Shown: positions 38,989-46,964, counted from the first letter of the stretch. The stretch: 51,314 nucleotides of DNA from Candidatus Peribacteria bacterium RIFCSPHIGHO2_01_FULL_55_13 (GCA_001788925.1 MFXS01000041.1:1-51314), one strand, 5' to 3'. Translations and numbers: made by a program. Notes: a model not told the origin generated them from the sequence alone.

Positions 38989-40326
38989 TTATTTCTTTTT
39001 ATGCGTCGCCTCGTACGTTTTGTCCATCGCCGTCCAGAATACGCGGTTATCGATGCAGAGAGGGTTTCCGCTTCCGGCATCCTTGCAATCGCCGTTTTCG
39101 AGGAGGTTTCCGTACTTCACGAAGCCCGTGTTCGGGTTGTCCTGGTACGGGTTCTCTTTGATGCCTTGTACCGTCGCCTTGTGAACCTGTTCATTGGACC
39201 AGTCGGGATGCGCCTGTGCCATGGTATCGCGGTGGCGATTGTAGGCCGCTGCCATCCCGACAAAGACTTCCTTCTGGGCGCCGTCTTTGAATGAGGTGAG
39301 TGCATGATCGACAATTCCTACGACGACAAATGCGTCACCCGCGACCGTCTTGGCGATGTCTTCGACTCCTTCCTTCAGTTTGCTGGTCGCCTCATCCTTC
39401 GCTTTGGAAATGAGCGTGTCTTTCACACGGTCGAGGCGGCCCTTCTGGAGGAAATCATTGTCTCCCTGCTGTTCCAGCATCTTCTCATACACGGTCAGGG
39501 CATCCTCGGCTTTTGATCTCTCGGTGGGAGCATCTTCGCCGATCAACTTATCTTTCAGGCGGTCGAAGAATCCTTTGCTGAGGATATCTTTCGCCGACAT
39601 ATTTTCGATTGCATCCTTGGGATCGTAACTGTCGATGAAGATCTTCTTGAGTTCCTGCAGCTTCTCGAACTTCGTCGTGACATCCTCCAGTTTCTCGCCA
39701 GATTTATCCAGGAACTCTTTATATTTCTGGAGCCCTGCCAGACGATCGGGGTCTTTTTCTTGGTCGATATCCTTTTCCAGGAGTTCCAAATACTTCTTCC
39801 AGCCCTCGTCGCCGATGCTCTTCAGATCTTCTTTTACCTTATCGTTGGCAAGCGGGTCATCGGTGCCGCCGGCTGCAGGCTTCTCTGCTGTGTCCTCTTC
39901 CTTTTTCACGTCGCAGCTCCCGGCGCCGGCATTCCACACATAACCATCACCGCATCCCTTTCCGTTCTTCGCCCACGCCGCACGGCACTGCACCTCGTTC
40001 TCGGTACTCTTGCAGTCATCCACGGAGTGATTTTTAAACGCAGCCTCGAGGCATTCTTCCTTGGAATAGCCCATAAAACTCCCCTCCACTCCTTCGCACG
40101 CAGAAGGATCGCCCGTATTACCCGCGATCAGCATGTGACATTTTTCCTGCGGAGGAGCGTATTCGATTTTGGCACAATTCTCAGGGTCGCTTTCCTGCAC
40201 CGCAACCGCCTGGTAACAGTGGTCGCTGTCCGGACCGGTCTCACAGAACACCTCCATCACATCACCGAGACAACCGCTGAGAAGCAGTGCTGCAGGAGCC
40301 AGAAGAAGGAGAGATGATCTCTTCAT
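38989..40326 (-). CDS. Cys-rich surface lipoprotein
   Basis: 445 residues from ATG 40326: MKRSSLLLLAPAALLLSGC is a lipoprotein signal (lipobox LSGC, Cys19). The next about 130 residues hold over ten Cys in spaced pairs (CETGPDSDHC, ENCAKIEY, SACEGVEGSFMG, EECLEAA, DDCKSTENEVQC), likely disulphides. A long Lys/Glu-rich helical middle (about 150-330) and a compact C-terminal domain (FKDGAQKEVFVGMAAAYNRHR, GNPLCIDNRVFWTAMDKTY) follow. No enzymatic motif. ATG overlaps the upstream membrane gene stop (ATGA). Confidence 0.8.
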   Translation of the reverse strand: MKRSSLLLLAPAALLLSGCLGDVMEVFCETGPDSDHCYQAVAVQESDPENCAKIEYAPPQEKCHMLIAGNTGDPSACEGVEGSFMGYSKEECLEAAFKNHSVDDCKSTENEVQCRAAWAKNGKGCGDGYVWNAGAGSCDVKKEEDTAEKPAAGGTDDPLANDKVKEDLKSIGDEGWKKYLELLEKDIDQEKDPDRLAGLQKYKEFLDKSGEKLEDVTTKFEKLQELKKIFIDSYDPKDAIENMSAKDILSKGFFDRLKDKLIGEDAPTERSKAEDALTVYEKMLEQQGDNDFLQKGRLDRVKDTLISKAKDEATSKLKEGVEDIAKTVAGDAFVVVGIVDHALTSFKDGAQKEVFVGMAAAYNRHRDTMAQAHPDWSNEQVHKATVQGIKENPYQDNPNTGFVKYGNLLENGDCKDAGSGNPLCIDNRVFWTAMDKTYEATHKKK

Positions 40327-40763
40327 TTCTTCTTGGGGAGGAGAAGCGGAATCGAAAGAAGAATCGTCAGAAGGATCGCCACGAGGGAGCCCCACAGCAT
40401 CGGACGCGTCAGGAATTCGACGACGGCGCGGGCGATTGGAGTAAATGGTGGTTCTTCACTGAGAATCCACGCGAACACAAACCAGGGAACAACCCCGATC
40501 AGAACGACGATGGGATGGAACACTTCCACCCGGCGGATTCGAAAGAGCCTTCGCAGGAGATTGAGGATACCGATACCGATGATGGAAGGAATCGCCATCA
40601 CCGGGCCTACCGCCCACGCGCCGATGTTCATCCATTTTACGATTTCACTGTTGCCGACGCTCTCCCCCGATGGCGCAAGCATCGCAAACGCCGCCGCAGA
40701 AACCCCCGCCATCACCAGGCACATCAGGAACGGGAACCATGCCGAACCGAGGAACCGTCGCAT
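40323..40763 (-). CDS. Four-span membrane protein upstream of lipoprotein
   Basis: 146 residues, four hydrophobic segments and a basic end (LLLPKKK). The stop TGA overlaps the lipoprotein ATG, so translation is coupled and the two may form one envelope unit. No family recognised. Confidence 0.75.
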   Translation of the reverse strand: MRRFLGSAWFPFLMCLVMAGVSAAAFAMLAPSGESVGNSEIVKWMNIGAWAVGPVMAIPSIIGIGILNLLRRLFRIRRVEVFHPIVVLIGVVPWFVFAWILSEEPPFTPIARAVVEFLTRPMLWGSLVAILLTILLSIPLLLPKKK

Positions 40764-41104
40764 TGGAAAATATTGTCGCCCTCCTGCAAGCCGGACGCAA
40801 GGTCATTGTAAGAGAGGCCCCCCTCCTCCGTCTTCTTGAGTACAAGCGACCCGCCTGCAATGCTCGGGTTGCCATCGAAGCAAATGGAGCCTTAAAAGCT
40901 CCCTAGAGGAAATTTCAATCCTCACACGATGGCATCCAGATCGACACTGCGGACGGGTTTGTTTTGAAGCGCTCCAGACCGGCAAAGCCGGACTTCGCGC
41001 TCTTATTTTATGGGTGCTCTCCTTAAGAAAAAGGAAAGTTGGAAAATCACCTATACAAAAAGCAGGGATTACTCCCTGCTTTCTGGCTTCGAAAGTATCA
41101 GTTT
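40764..41104. other. Gap of about 340 nt with hairpins
   Basis: No convincing gene. A nested hairpin AGCGC...CCGGC-AAA-GCCGG...GCGCT lies at about 40977-41021, and the terminator of the next minus-strand gene at 41057-41080. A plus-strand frame at 40739-40906 is basic and Ala/Arg-rich and overlaps the start of the minus gene; rejected. Confidence 0.4.
41057..41080 (-). terminator. Terminator of 41105-41620 gene
   Basis: AGCAGGGA/TCCCTGCT 8-bp perfect stem, GTAA loop, TTTTT on the minus strand; 25 nt after the stop. Confidence 0.85.
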
Positions 41105-41620
41105 TTATTTCTTCATTGCTTCGATGGCGGCATTGACCTTGGCCTGAAGCTTCGCCTTGGCATCGACGATACACGTATCGTGCTCAGTGCCTTTTTTGTC
41201 TTTACAGACAGCAACGGCAGCTTCAGCCTCGGTGTTCAAAGCGGCAGAGAGCTGCATCCTGAGTCCGGAGAGGAAAACACGGACACGGGCGATGGCGGAT
41301 TTACCAGCATCGCGGGCATCGTGCACGCGGGTGCGGATGGACTTGAGTGTGTCGTGCATCGTGCGACGGGCATCCTTGGTTTCCGTCTTGGCCTCAAGGT
41401 AAGCGCGGACACCGCCTTCACATTCGGCTTTTTCCTCACCGGAGAAACGGGCGCAGCGGGCTGTGACTTTGGCGTCGATATCCGCGCTGGCCGCGGAGGT
41501 GGTAACGGACGTGCTGGAATCGAGATCAACGTTGACTCCGAGCGCGAGGGATGAAGCCGGAATGGCGAGAGCGATTGCCGAAGCCGCGAGGGAAGCGGTC
41601 ATGCGATAGAAACGATCCAT
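41105..41620 (-). CDS. Secreted helical protein (171 aa)
   Basis: Sec signal peptide (MTASLAASAIALAIPASSLA, cleavage about residue 26), then an all-helical Ala/Lys/Glu-rich mature part with four Cys: CARFSGEEKAEC and CKDKKGTEHDTC, each C-x11-C-like pair probably forming a helix-hairpin disulphide. No enzyme motif. Start ATG 41620 chosen because the signal peptide begins there. Terminated by a strong hairpin. Confidence 0.75.
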   Translation of the reverse strand: MDRFYRMTASLAASAIALAIPASSLALGVNVDLDSSTSVTTSAASADIDAKVTARCARFSGEEKAECEGGVRAYLEAKTETKDARRTMHDTLKSIRTRVHDARDAGKSAIARVRVFLSGLRMQLSAALNTEAEAAVAVCKDKKGTEHDTCIVDAKAKLQAKVNAAIEAMKK

Positions 41621-41723
41621 AAAAATAGGGGGAAAGAAATAGGGCAACTGGGAAAACAAAAGAACAACTGCATGCATAGAAGTAGACGAAGCAGCCTATC
41701 CCCTCTTACGCGGAAAAAATGGC

Positions 41724-42869
41724 CTACGGCAGCAATCCGCGTTCGATGATCTCTTTCTGTTCTTCGACTTTCTCGCGAAGATTTTTCTCTTGTTCAGAAG
41801 AGGTGGATCCTTCAGCCACCGAAGATGCTTCTGCTGCCGCTGCACTCTCCGTACTCGCATTGCTCTGCGTGGAAGCTTCGGCGGAAGAATCTGTACTGGA
41901 GGACATATCAGCACGAGAACTCCTCGATTTCTTTTCTTGTGCAGCGGAGCGACCGTCTCTGTCCTCGTCACTCGCCTCTTCCGAAACATCCTGCGATTGC
42001 ACCGGGGTGCTGCGGGAACGGGCCTTTGCCGAACCGGAAACCTTGATGCCGATTCGGATTTCTCCCTGCACATCCGCGTTCTTGGTGGAAGAATCGGACG
42101 CGGCACGCTTGAGGATGAAGTTCGCCTCGCTGCGCGCCGCATTTCCGCGCTCACGGACAAACTGCCGCAGATGATCCTCCTCAGATTTCTTGGCCCTGTC
42201 CTCCGGCCCTCCAAACGCGGCCGGAGCGACTGCAGGCGGGAAAGACTCTTCGTACTTTTCAAAGGTGGTCGCCAGGACTTCCTGCACGGCGACGTGCGTT
42301 TCCACGGACGGAGGCGGAAGGAGCGTATCCTGAAGCGTCACCACCTGCAGGGAAATCCTGCGTTCGAGCTCCGCACGGTTCTGCGTAGTAAGCTTCCCTC
42401 TTCCGGCAAGCTGTTGCGCCTCGCGCAGGCGTCGTTCTACCTTGCGGATCTGCCAGACGGCCTGCTTCTGCGGCGTGCGGATCATCTTTTCACGAAACGG
42501 TTCCAGAACATCCACTTTAAGAGCATAGAGAGGATCTCCCGGGATCGCGGATTCGGAGGCATAGGCGAGCGCACCGCTCCCAAGCACAATGATAAGGGCG
42601 CTAAGGGCCAGTGCCGGCATCCGCAGCAGCGGAACACTGATGACCGTCCACCACGCCGAAGTCGGCTCGCGGTCCGCCTGCAGGCGCATGGAGGCAATAA
42701 GGGAGCCACGGCCCATGGCTTTCTCTTCGGCGCTGAGGGCGATGGTCGCTGCATCGTTCAACGCTATCCGTGCGAGGAGCGCACTGCGTCCTTCCTCTTT
42801 TTCATGGTCCGTGAGGCGCAATTGCTTGGCCTCGGAGAGGAGCCGTTGGAAGGCGTCGTTGCGGGTCAT
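41724..42869 (-). CDS. DUF5667 membrane protein, likely anti-sigma factor
   Basis: 381 residues: N-terminal cytosolic about 80 residues, one membrane span (LLRMPALALSALIIVLGSGALA), then the DUF5667 motif SAIPGDPLYALKVDVLEPFREK, a helical domain and a long Ser/Glu/Ala-rich low-complexity tail. The gene begins inside the stop of an ECF sigma gene (ATGA), the usual arrangement of sigma/anti-sigma pairs in CPR and Actinobacteria. Confidence 0.8.
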   Translation of the reverse strand: MTRNDAFQRLLSEAKQLRLTDHEKEEGRSALLARIALNDAATIALSAEEKAMGRGSLIASMRLQADREPTSAWWTVISVPLLRMPALALSALIIVLGSGALAYASESAIPGDPLYALKVDVLEPFREKMIRTPQKQAVWQIRKVERRLREAQQLAGRGKLTTQNRAELERRISLQVVTLQDTLLPPPSVETHVAVQEVLATTFEKYEESFPPAVAPAAFGGPEDRAKKSEEDHLRQFVRERGNAARSEANFILKRAASDSSTKNADVQGEIRIGIKVSGSAKARSRSTPVQSQDVSEEASDEDRDGRSAAQEKKSRSSRADMSSSTDSSAEASTQSNASTESAAAAEASSVAEGSTSSEQEKNLREKVEEQKEIIERGLLP

Positions 42870-43378
42870 TGGGAAATAATCAGGGAACGGAGTTTTTCCA
42901 TGCCGCGGTGAATGCGGACAGAAACAACATTGGGGGAAACCTTGAGAAGGTCGGCGATTTCGCGGGGGAGGAGGCCGTCGACATACCTGAGCACGATGAC
43001 CGTGCGCAGCGGTTCTTCCATTGCATGGAGGACGGTAAGAACCTTTTCGGAATCGATGCGAACGGCGGCGCTATCGTCTTCCTCCGCCGGGGGATCGAAG
43101 CCCTTCTGCTCGCGGAGGTCCTCAAGCGATTCCTCTTTCCGGAGCTTCTTGCGGCGCACGAGGTCGACGATAAGGTTGTTGGCGACGCGATAGAGGAAGG
43201 CGCGGAGATTATCGACTTTCTTTCCCTTGGAGATGTACTCCCATGCACGCAGGAATGTCTCCTGCATCAGCTCGCGCCCCTGCTCCCGGTCGCCGAGGCG
43301 CAGGGCGATGTGCCGGAAGATGGCATCGGCATAATCGTCGTACGCCTGTAGAAATGCTTGTTCAATATTCCGATCCAT
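42866..43378 (-). CDS. ECF-type RNA polymerase sigma factor 2
   Basis: 170 residues from ATG 43378 (MDRNIEQAFLQAYDDYADAIFRHIA): region 2 with DREQGRELMQETFLRAWEYI and LRAFLYRVANNLIVDLVRRKK; region 4 with EEPLRTVIVLRYVDGLLPREIADLLKVSPNVVSVRIHRGM. A longer frame to 43444 adds a basic stretch that is not conserved. Partner of the DUF5667 protein. Confidence 0.92.
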   Translation of the reverse strand: MDRNIEQAFLQAYDDYADAIFRHIALRLGDREQGRELMQETFLRAWEYISKGKKVDNLRAFLYRVANNLIVDLVRRKKLRKEESLEDLREQKGFDPPAEEDDSAAVRIDSEKVLTVLHAMEEPLRTVIVLRYVDGLLPREIADLLKVSPNVVSVRIHRGMEKLRSLIISQ

Positions 43379-43438
43379 GCCGAACAGTGTAGATGACGAA
43401 GGAGCATATGCCCTCTTACGGAGCAGGTTTTCCAGATA

Positions 43439-43467
43439 TTGCATAAATACAATAAATATTGTATAAT
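43439..43467 (+). promoter_or_regulatory. Promoter for small membrane protein
   Basis: TTGCAT (43439-43444), 17 nt, TATAAT (43462-43467), ATG 43477 9 nt later. The spacer holds TACAAT-aaat-ATTGTA, an inverted repeat that could be an operator shared with the divergent ECF gene. Confidence 0.65.
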
Positions 43468-43476
43468 ATCAATAAG

Positions 43477-43911
43477 ATGTCAAAATCACACACTATTACC
43501 GATTTCTCACTCCTCCAGATCATCGTCGCTGGATCCGTTTTGATGGGCCTCATTCTTATGGGACTCGGGGGCATCGGGCATCTTCTCGGAGATCTCACCG
43601 GACAGGGCCAGACGATTTCCACTGCAGCCGAGGTTGCTGAAGGAGAACTCACGGCAACGATTGCTGCTGCTCCCCACGCCGCTGCACCGATTCTCCAGGG
43701 AACTTCAACCGGCGCCGGCATCATGATTATTGTGGGAATGATGCTGATTCTCTGCGGGCTGATGCTGCATGCATTGCTGCTTCTGAGGATGGGTACCGAT
43801 AGACAGGTTCCGGTTCACGTTCGCGAACGCGATCGGAAAACCGTGGAGCGTGGTGCAAGAATGCAAAGAGCGATTGAAGTGTTTTGGGTCGAGCAGGAGA
43901 TCCGCCTTTAA
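43477..43911 (+). CDS. Two-span membrane protein (144 aa)
   Basis: MSKSHTITDFSLLQ, membrane segment IIVAGSVLMGLILMGLGGIG, an Ala/Thr-rich extracytoplasmic loop of about 40 residues, second segment GIMIIVGMMLILCGLMLHALLLL, then a basic cytosolic tail (VHVRERDRKTVERGARMQR). No family. Divergent from the ECF2/DUF5667 pair, so perhaps part of its regulon. Confidence 0.7.
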   Translation: MSKSHTITDFSLLQIIVAGSVLMGLILMGLGGIGHLLGDLTGQGQTISTAAEVAEGELTATIAAAPHAAAPILQGTSTGAGIMIIVGMMLILCGLMLHALLLLRMGTDRQVPVHVRERDRKTVERGARMQRAIEVFWVEQEIRL

Positions 43912-43924
43912 GGACAGCAGGGTC

Positions 43925-43945
43925 CCCTCTCCCATTGGGAGAGGG
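43925..43945. repeat. REP-like hairpin
   Basis: CCCTCTCCC, ATT, GGGAGAGGG: perfect 9-bp stem, followed by a second G-rich half. Common dispersed intergenic type. Confidence 0.75.
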
Positions 43946-44024
43946 ACAGGGAGAGGGGGTCGGGAGGAGGAAAGAAGCTGCACACGCGTGACCTGAGTCG
44001 ACATCACCAATGAATGCTTGCAAT

Positions 44025-44056
44025 AAAAAACGACCAGCATTGCTGCCGGCCGTTTT
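44025..44056. terminator. Bidirectional terminator
   Basis: ACGACCAGCA (44030-44039) pairs with TGCCGGCCGT (44044-44053); A6 on the left and T4 on the right give T-runs on both strands, and the minus-strand loop is GCAA. Serves the Gly/Cys peptide gene (minus) and the membrane protein gene (plus). Confidence 0.85.
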
Positions 44057-44081
44057 CGTGGATGATACAGAGAGCGGATTA

Positions 44082-44150
44082 CTATCCGCCGCAGCCGCAT
44101 CCTCCGTCTTTGAGGCCGCAGGATCCGCAGCCACCACCGAAGGAAATCAT
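44082..44150 (-). CDS. 22-residue Gly/Cys-rich peptide under CIRCE control
   Basis: ATG 44150 to TAG 44084-44082: MISFGGGCGSCGLKD followed by GGCGCGG. Four Cys (8, 11, 18, 20; a CxxC and a CxC) and ten Gly. No signal peptide. It is a complete transcription unit: -35/-10 promoter overlapped by a CIRCE operator upstream, and a strong terminator 26 nt downstream. Composition suggests a metal-binding (metallothionein-like) or redox peptide; a modified peptide is another option. No homologue recognised. The regulatory frame makes it more than a chance ORF. Confidence 0.65.
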   Translation of the reverse strand: MISFGGGCGSCGLKDGGCGCGG

Positions 44151-44181
44151 TGAGTAGGGTGGTAAAAAATAGAACGACCAC

Positions 44182-44210
44182 AGTGTAATCGATACGAGAA
44201 TGTTTGTCTA
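44182..44210 (-). promoter_or_regulatory. Promoter of Gly/Cys peptide gene
   Basis: TAGACA (44210-44205), 17 nt, TACACT (44187-44182). The -35 overlaps the CIRCE element by 3 bp. Confidence 0.65.
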
Positions 44211-44234
44211 GCACTCTCATGGTGAGAGTGCTAA
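44208..44234 (-). promoter_or_regulatory. CIRCE element (HrcA operator)
   Basis: TTAGCACTC-N9-GAGTGCTAG on the minus strand: exact left half, 9-nt spacer, and 8 of 9 bases of the right half of the canonical TTAGCACTC-N9-GAGTGCTAA. HrcA binds this to repress heat-shock genes, usually groESL or dnaK operons. Here the only downstream gene on this strand is the Gly/Cys peptide. Confidence 0.92.
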
Positions 44235-44240
44235 TTCCCC

Positions 44241-45098
44241 CTAAAACGTATGTTTCTTCCCCAATGCATCGCGATGATACTTCCCAAACTCCTCAATCTT
44301 CACACACGCATCGTTTTTCACCACAGGACCTTCTGTACACAGACGGATGCCGAGAGGATCCACCACGCAGTTGCCGCAGATGCCGTACCCACATTTCATG
44401 TAACGCTCCAAAGAAAGCTGCGAAGGAATTTTGTACTTTGCCGTTAGTTCTGAGACGGCCTTGAGCATCATTTCGGGTCCGCATGCAAAGACTTGATCGA
44501 TGGGATCAGTATTTTTCATTTTTCCTTTTTCATTTTTCCTTTTCTTCTGGACCGCCTCCAGCATCTTCTCCAACTGCTGCACGTTAAACCCCTTGAATCC
44601 TTCCGAGCCGTCGTTGGTTGCGACGTGGAGTGATACATGCGGAAGGGATTCCAGTTCTTTCAGATACAGGAGATGTTCCTTGCTGCGCGCACCAACAAAG
44701 ACTTCCAGCGTGCAACCGTGGTGCACGGTTTCTGCGGCGACGAAGTACATGGGTGCCGCGCCGTAGCCGCCTGCGACGAGAGCGATGTGCTGGCCGGGTT
44801 TCCACTCATAGCAGGTGCCGAAAGGGCCGCGAAGACCTACGAGATCGCCCACCGAGCAGCGAGCGAGCGCTTCGGACATCGGACCCACGGCGAAGAACGT
44901 GATCTTGGTCTCCGCGCCGTTATCGAACGCGACGCTGAACGGCTTTTCATCGACACCGGGAAGCCAGAGCATCACAAATTGCCCCGGTCGCGCGCCGAGC
45001 GATCCGTCAAATGTGAAGGTGCGGACCATGTCGGTCTCCTGTTGTATCGCTTTAATGCGATAGGTCTTGGGAAGCCGGGACTGGAGCGGGATCGCCAT
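44241..45098 (-). CDS. pyrK: Dihydroorotate dehydrogenase electron-transfer subunit
   Basis: FAD and [2Fe-2S] protein that passes electrons from class 1B DHOD to NAD+. 285 residues: FAD domain with KPFSV, GPFGTCYEW; NAD domain AGGYGAAPMYFVA; Fe-S cluster Cys in CGYGICGNC and a later Cys in RLCTEGP. Residues about 185-196 (KKRKNEKGKMKN) come from a 7-bp repeat within the NAD domain. ATG lies 1 nt after the pyrD stop. Confidence 0.92.
   Translation of the reverse strand: MAIPLQSRLPKTYRIKAIQQETDMVRTFTFDGSLGARPGQFVMLWLPGVDEKPFSVAFDNGAETKITFFAVGPMSEALARCSVGDLVGLRGPFGTCYEWKPGQHIALVAGGYGAAPMYFVAAETVHHGCTLEVFVGARSKEHLLYLKELESLPHVSLHVATNDGSEGFKGFNVQQLEKMLEAVQKKRKNEKGKMKNTDPIDQVFACGPEMMLKAVSELTAKYKIPSQLSLERYMKCGYGICGNCVVDPLGIRLCTEGPVVKNDACVKIEEFGKYHRDALGKKHTF
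44512..44546. repeat. In-frame 7-bp repeat inside pyrK
   Basis: TTTTTCA, TTTTTCC, TTTTTCA, TTTTTCC, TTTTCTT: five units, 35 nt. Encodes a Lys/Asn-rich loop of about 12 residues where homologues have a short turn. Confidence 0.8.
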
Positions 45099-45099
45099 C

Positions 45100-46080
45100 T
45101 TATTTGTGGGTCATGGAAGTACCTTTCATGCCTCGCTGCTGAAGTTCCTGGTGCATGCCGCCAACGAGATCAGAAACATTATCCACTCCTTCGTTCGTAC
45201 ACCAGAGCTGCATCTCTTCGCAGACTGTACTGAAGACATCAATACCGCGATCAGCGACGGCCGTGCCGATGCCCACGAGAGACGCACCGGCCAGCATCAT
45301 TTCGATCGCGTCTTCTCCGGTATAGACGCCGCCCGTGCCGATGATCGGCACTTTGCCCCCGGTGGCTTCATAGACTTCCGCAACACAGCGGACGGCAATG
45401 GGCTTGAGCGCCGGCCCGGAAAGTCCTCCTTTATGGGCGGCGAGGATCGGCATGCGGCTCCGAAGATCGATTGCCATGCCCGGCCCGACGGTATTGATTG
45501 CCGTGATACCGTCAGCTCCCGCGGCGACGCACGCGGCCGCGATCTGGCCGATATTGGGAACGTTGGGCGTAAGCTTGGCGAACATAGGAATCTTTCCGAT
45601 CTCTTTGCGCACGGCTGTAAGAATCGACGCAGCTTCCCCCTCGTCTTCGGCGAAGAGTTTGCCCCGAAGTTTGAGGAATGTGGGTGTGGAGATATTCACT
45701 TCGATGAAATCAGGCTTCAGAGGTGCGATGGCCGCCGCCACCTCGGCGAATTCGGAGGCGCTGAGGCCGATAATGTTAGCAATGAGGGGAACCTGATGAT
45801 CCTTCATGAAGTCCCCAATCTCCTGACGCGCTTTCTCCGGGCCCGCATCCGGCACACCGACGGCATTGAGCATCCAGTGCTCTGTCGAAATGATCGTCGG
45901 GTTGACGTTGCCCTTATGCTCCTGCGGCCAAAGCGATTTTGTGGTGATAGCTCCTGCTCCGCTTGCGGTGACGAACCGCCAGCTGGATGCCGTAATGCCC
46001 ATGATACCGGAAGCGAGAACGGTCGGGTTTTCGAAGGTGACTCCGAGGATGGTCTGGGAGAGGTTCATCGGAACAATCAT
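45100..46080 (-). CDS. pyrD: Dihydroorotate dehydrogenase, class 1B catalytic subunit
   Basis: Oxidises dihydroorotate to orotate in pyrimidine synthesis. FMN-binding TIM barrel: NPTVLASGIMG, NAVGVPDAG, EVNISTPTF, FAKLTPNVPNI, NTVGPGMAIDL, GGLSGPALKPIA, IIGTGGVYTGEDAIEMMLAGASLVGIGTA. The residue after ISTP is Thr rather than the more usual Asn-Cys-Pro context, but the active-site Cys position of class 1B is hard to place without alignment. ATG 46080 chosen; 46068 is an alternative. Couples to pyrK. Confidence 0.93.
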   Translation of the reverse strand: MIVPMNLSQTILGVTFENPTVLASGIMGITASSWRFVTASGAGAITTKSLWPQEHKGNVNPTIISTEHWMLNAVGVPDAGPEKARQEIGDFMKDHQVPLIANIIGLSASEFAEVAAAIAPLKPDFIEVNISTPTFLKLRGKLFAEDEGEAASILTAVRKEIGKIPMFAKLTPNVPNIGQIAAACVAAGADGITAINTVGPGMAIDLRSRMPILAAHKGGLSGPALKPIAVRCVAEVYEATGGKVPIIGTGGVYTGEDAIEMMLAGASLVGIGTAVADRGIDVFSTVCEEMQLWCTNEGVDNVSDLVGGMHQELQQRGMKGTSMTHK

Positions 46081-46084
46081 AGCA

Positions 46085-46102
46085 GCACGCCTGCAGGCGT
46101 GC
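46085..46102. repeat. 18-bp perfect palindrome between pyrD and permease
   Basis: GCACGCCTGCAGGCGTGC. It fills the 23-nt gap; likely a REP-like unit or weak RNA hairpin inside the operon. Confidence 0.7.
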
Positions 46103-46103
46103 G

Positions 46104-46958
46104 CTAGACCGTTCGCTGTTTTGGGAAGAGCGTATCTCTTCGCACCCACACGGCAACAAAGAGGATCACGCCGAAAAGGATCAGGCGAACCGGACCAAGA
46201 ATATTCGCCGAGAGTGGAAGAAAGCGCATGCCTTCACGAAGAAGCGAAATGAGGACGAGCGAAAGCATGCAGCCGCGCACACTTCCGGGTCCTCCTGCGA
46301 CGACGACCGTGACGAAGAAGATAAACGCCGGATAGCCGAAGTCGCTCGGATGGACGAGATAAATGTACTGGTGGTACTGCACGTTGGTGAGCATCGCTCC
46401 GACGCCTCCGATAAGAAAAACAATGAGATGGATGAATGGACGGTCGATACCGAGTGCCTTGGCATGCCACTCATGTTCCGAAAGCGCCGTAAGCTTGCGC
46501 CCGAATGTTCCGCGATCAATCTTCCAGAGCACAAAGGCCCAGAGCACAGCAACAATCGTGCTGAAGATCATAAAATCCACCGTGGAATGCAAAAAGGGAA
46601 AGCGGGGAACACGGGGAATCCCGAGAGCACCGCGAGTAAGGCTCGTCCAGTTGAGTACAACCGCAAGCAGCGAGAGATGAACCGCGATGGACATGACGCC
46701 AAAGCCGTCGGCATCGAGCCGCAGGCTGAGCCATGCAAAAAACGCGGAGACGATCGCGGCGGCGGCAAAGCCGGCCACAAGTCCGAGAGGGTAACTGCCG
46801 AATGCCATCGTGGTGAGAAACGTCGCATATGCGGCGACGATGGAAACGCCGAGCGGGCCGAAGTGGAAAATTTTTCCCCTCCCGAAAATCAGGTTGAATC
46901 CCAAGATGTTCGGCGCACTCATGGCGATGATGGCGATGACGTGATAAACGAAATTCAT
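46104..46958 (-). CDS. Liv-type ABC permease (LivM-like)
   Basis: 284 residues, about eight membrane spans, with the LivM/LivH fold: FGRGKIFHFGPLGVSIVAAYATFL and the coupling segment FGRKLTALSEHEWHAKALGIDRP. Pairs with the other permease 6 nt upstream. LivM proteins with a longer C-terminal half exist; this one is compact. Confidence 0.88.
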   Translation of the reverse strand: MNFVYHVIAIIAMSAPNILGFNLIFGRGKIFHFGPLGVSIVAAYATFLTTMAFGSYPLGLVAGFAAAAIVSAFFAWLSLRLDADGFGVMSIAVHLSLLAVVLNWTSLTRGALGIPRVPRFPFLHSTVDFMIFSTIVAVLWAFVLWKIDRGTFGRKLTALSEHEWHAKALGIDRPFIHLIVFLIGGVGAMLTNVQYHQYIYLVHPSDFGYPAFIFFVTVVVAGGPGSVRGCMLSLVLISLLREGMRFLPLSANILGPVRLILFGVILFVAVWVRRDTLFPKQRTV

Positions 46959-46964
46959 AAAATG

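Noticed and set aside
40739-40906. 55-codon plus-strand frame
   Set aside because: Overlaps the start of a membrane protein gene on the other strand and is Arg/Ala-rich without a promoter or spacing cue.
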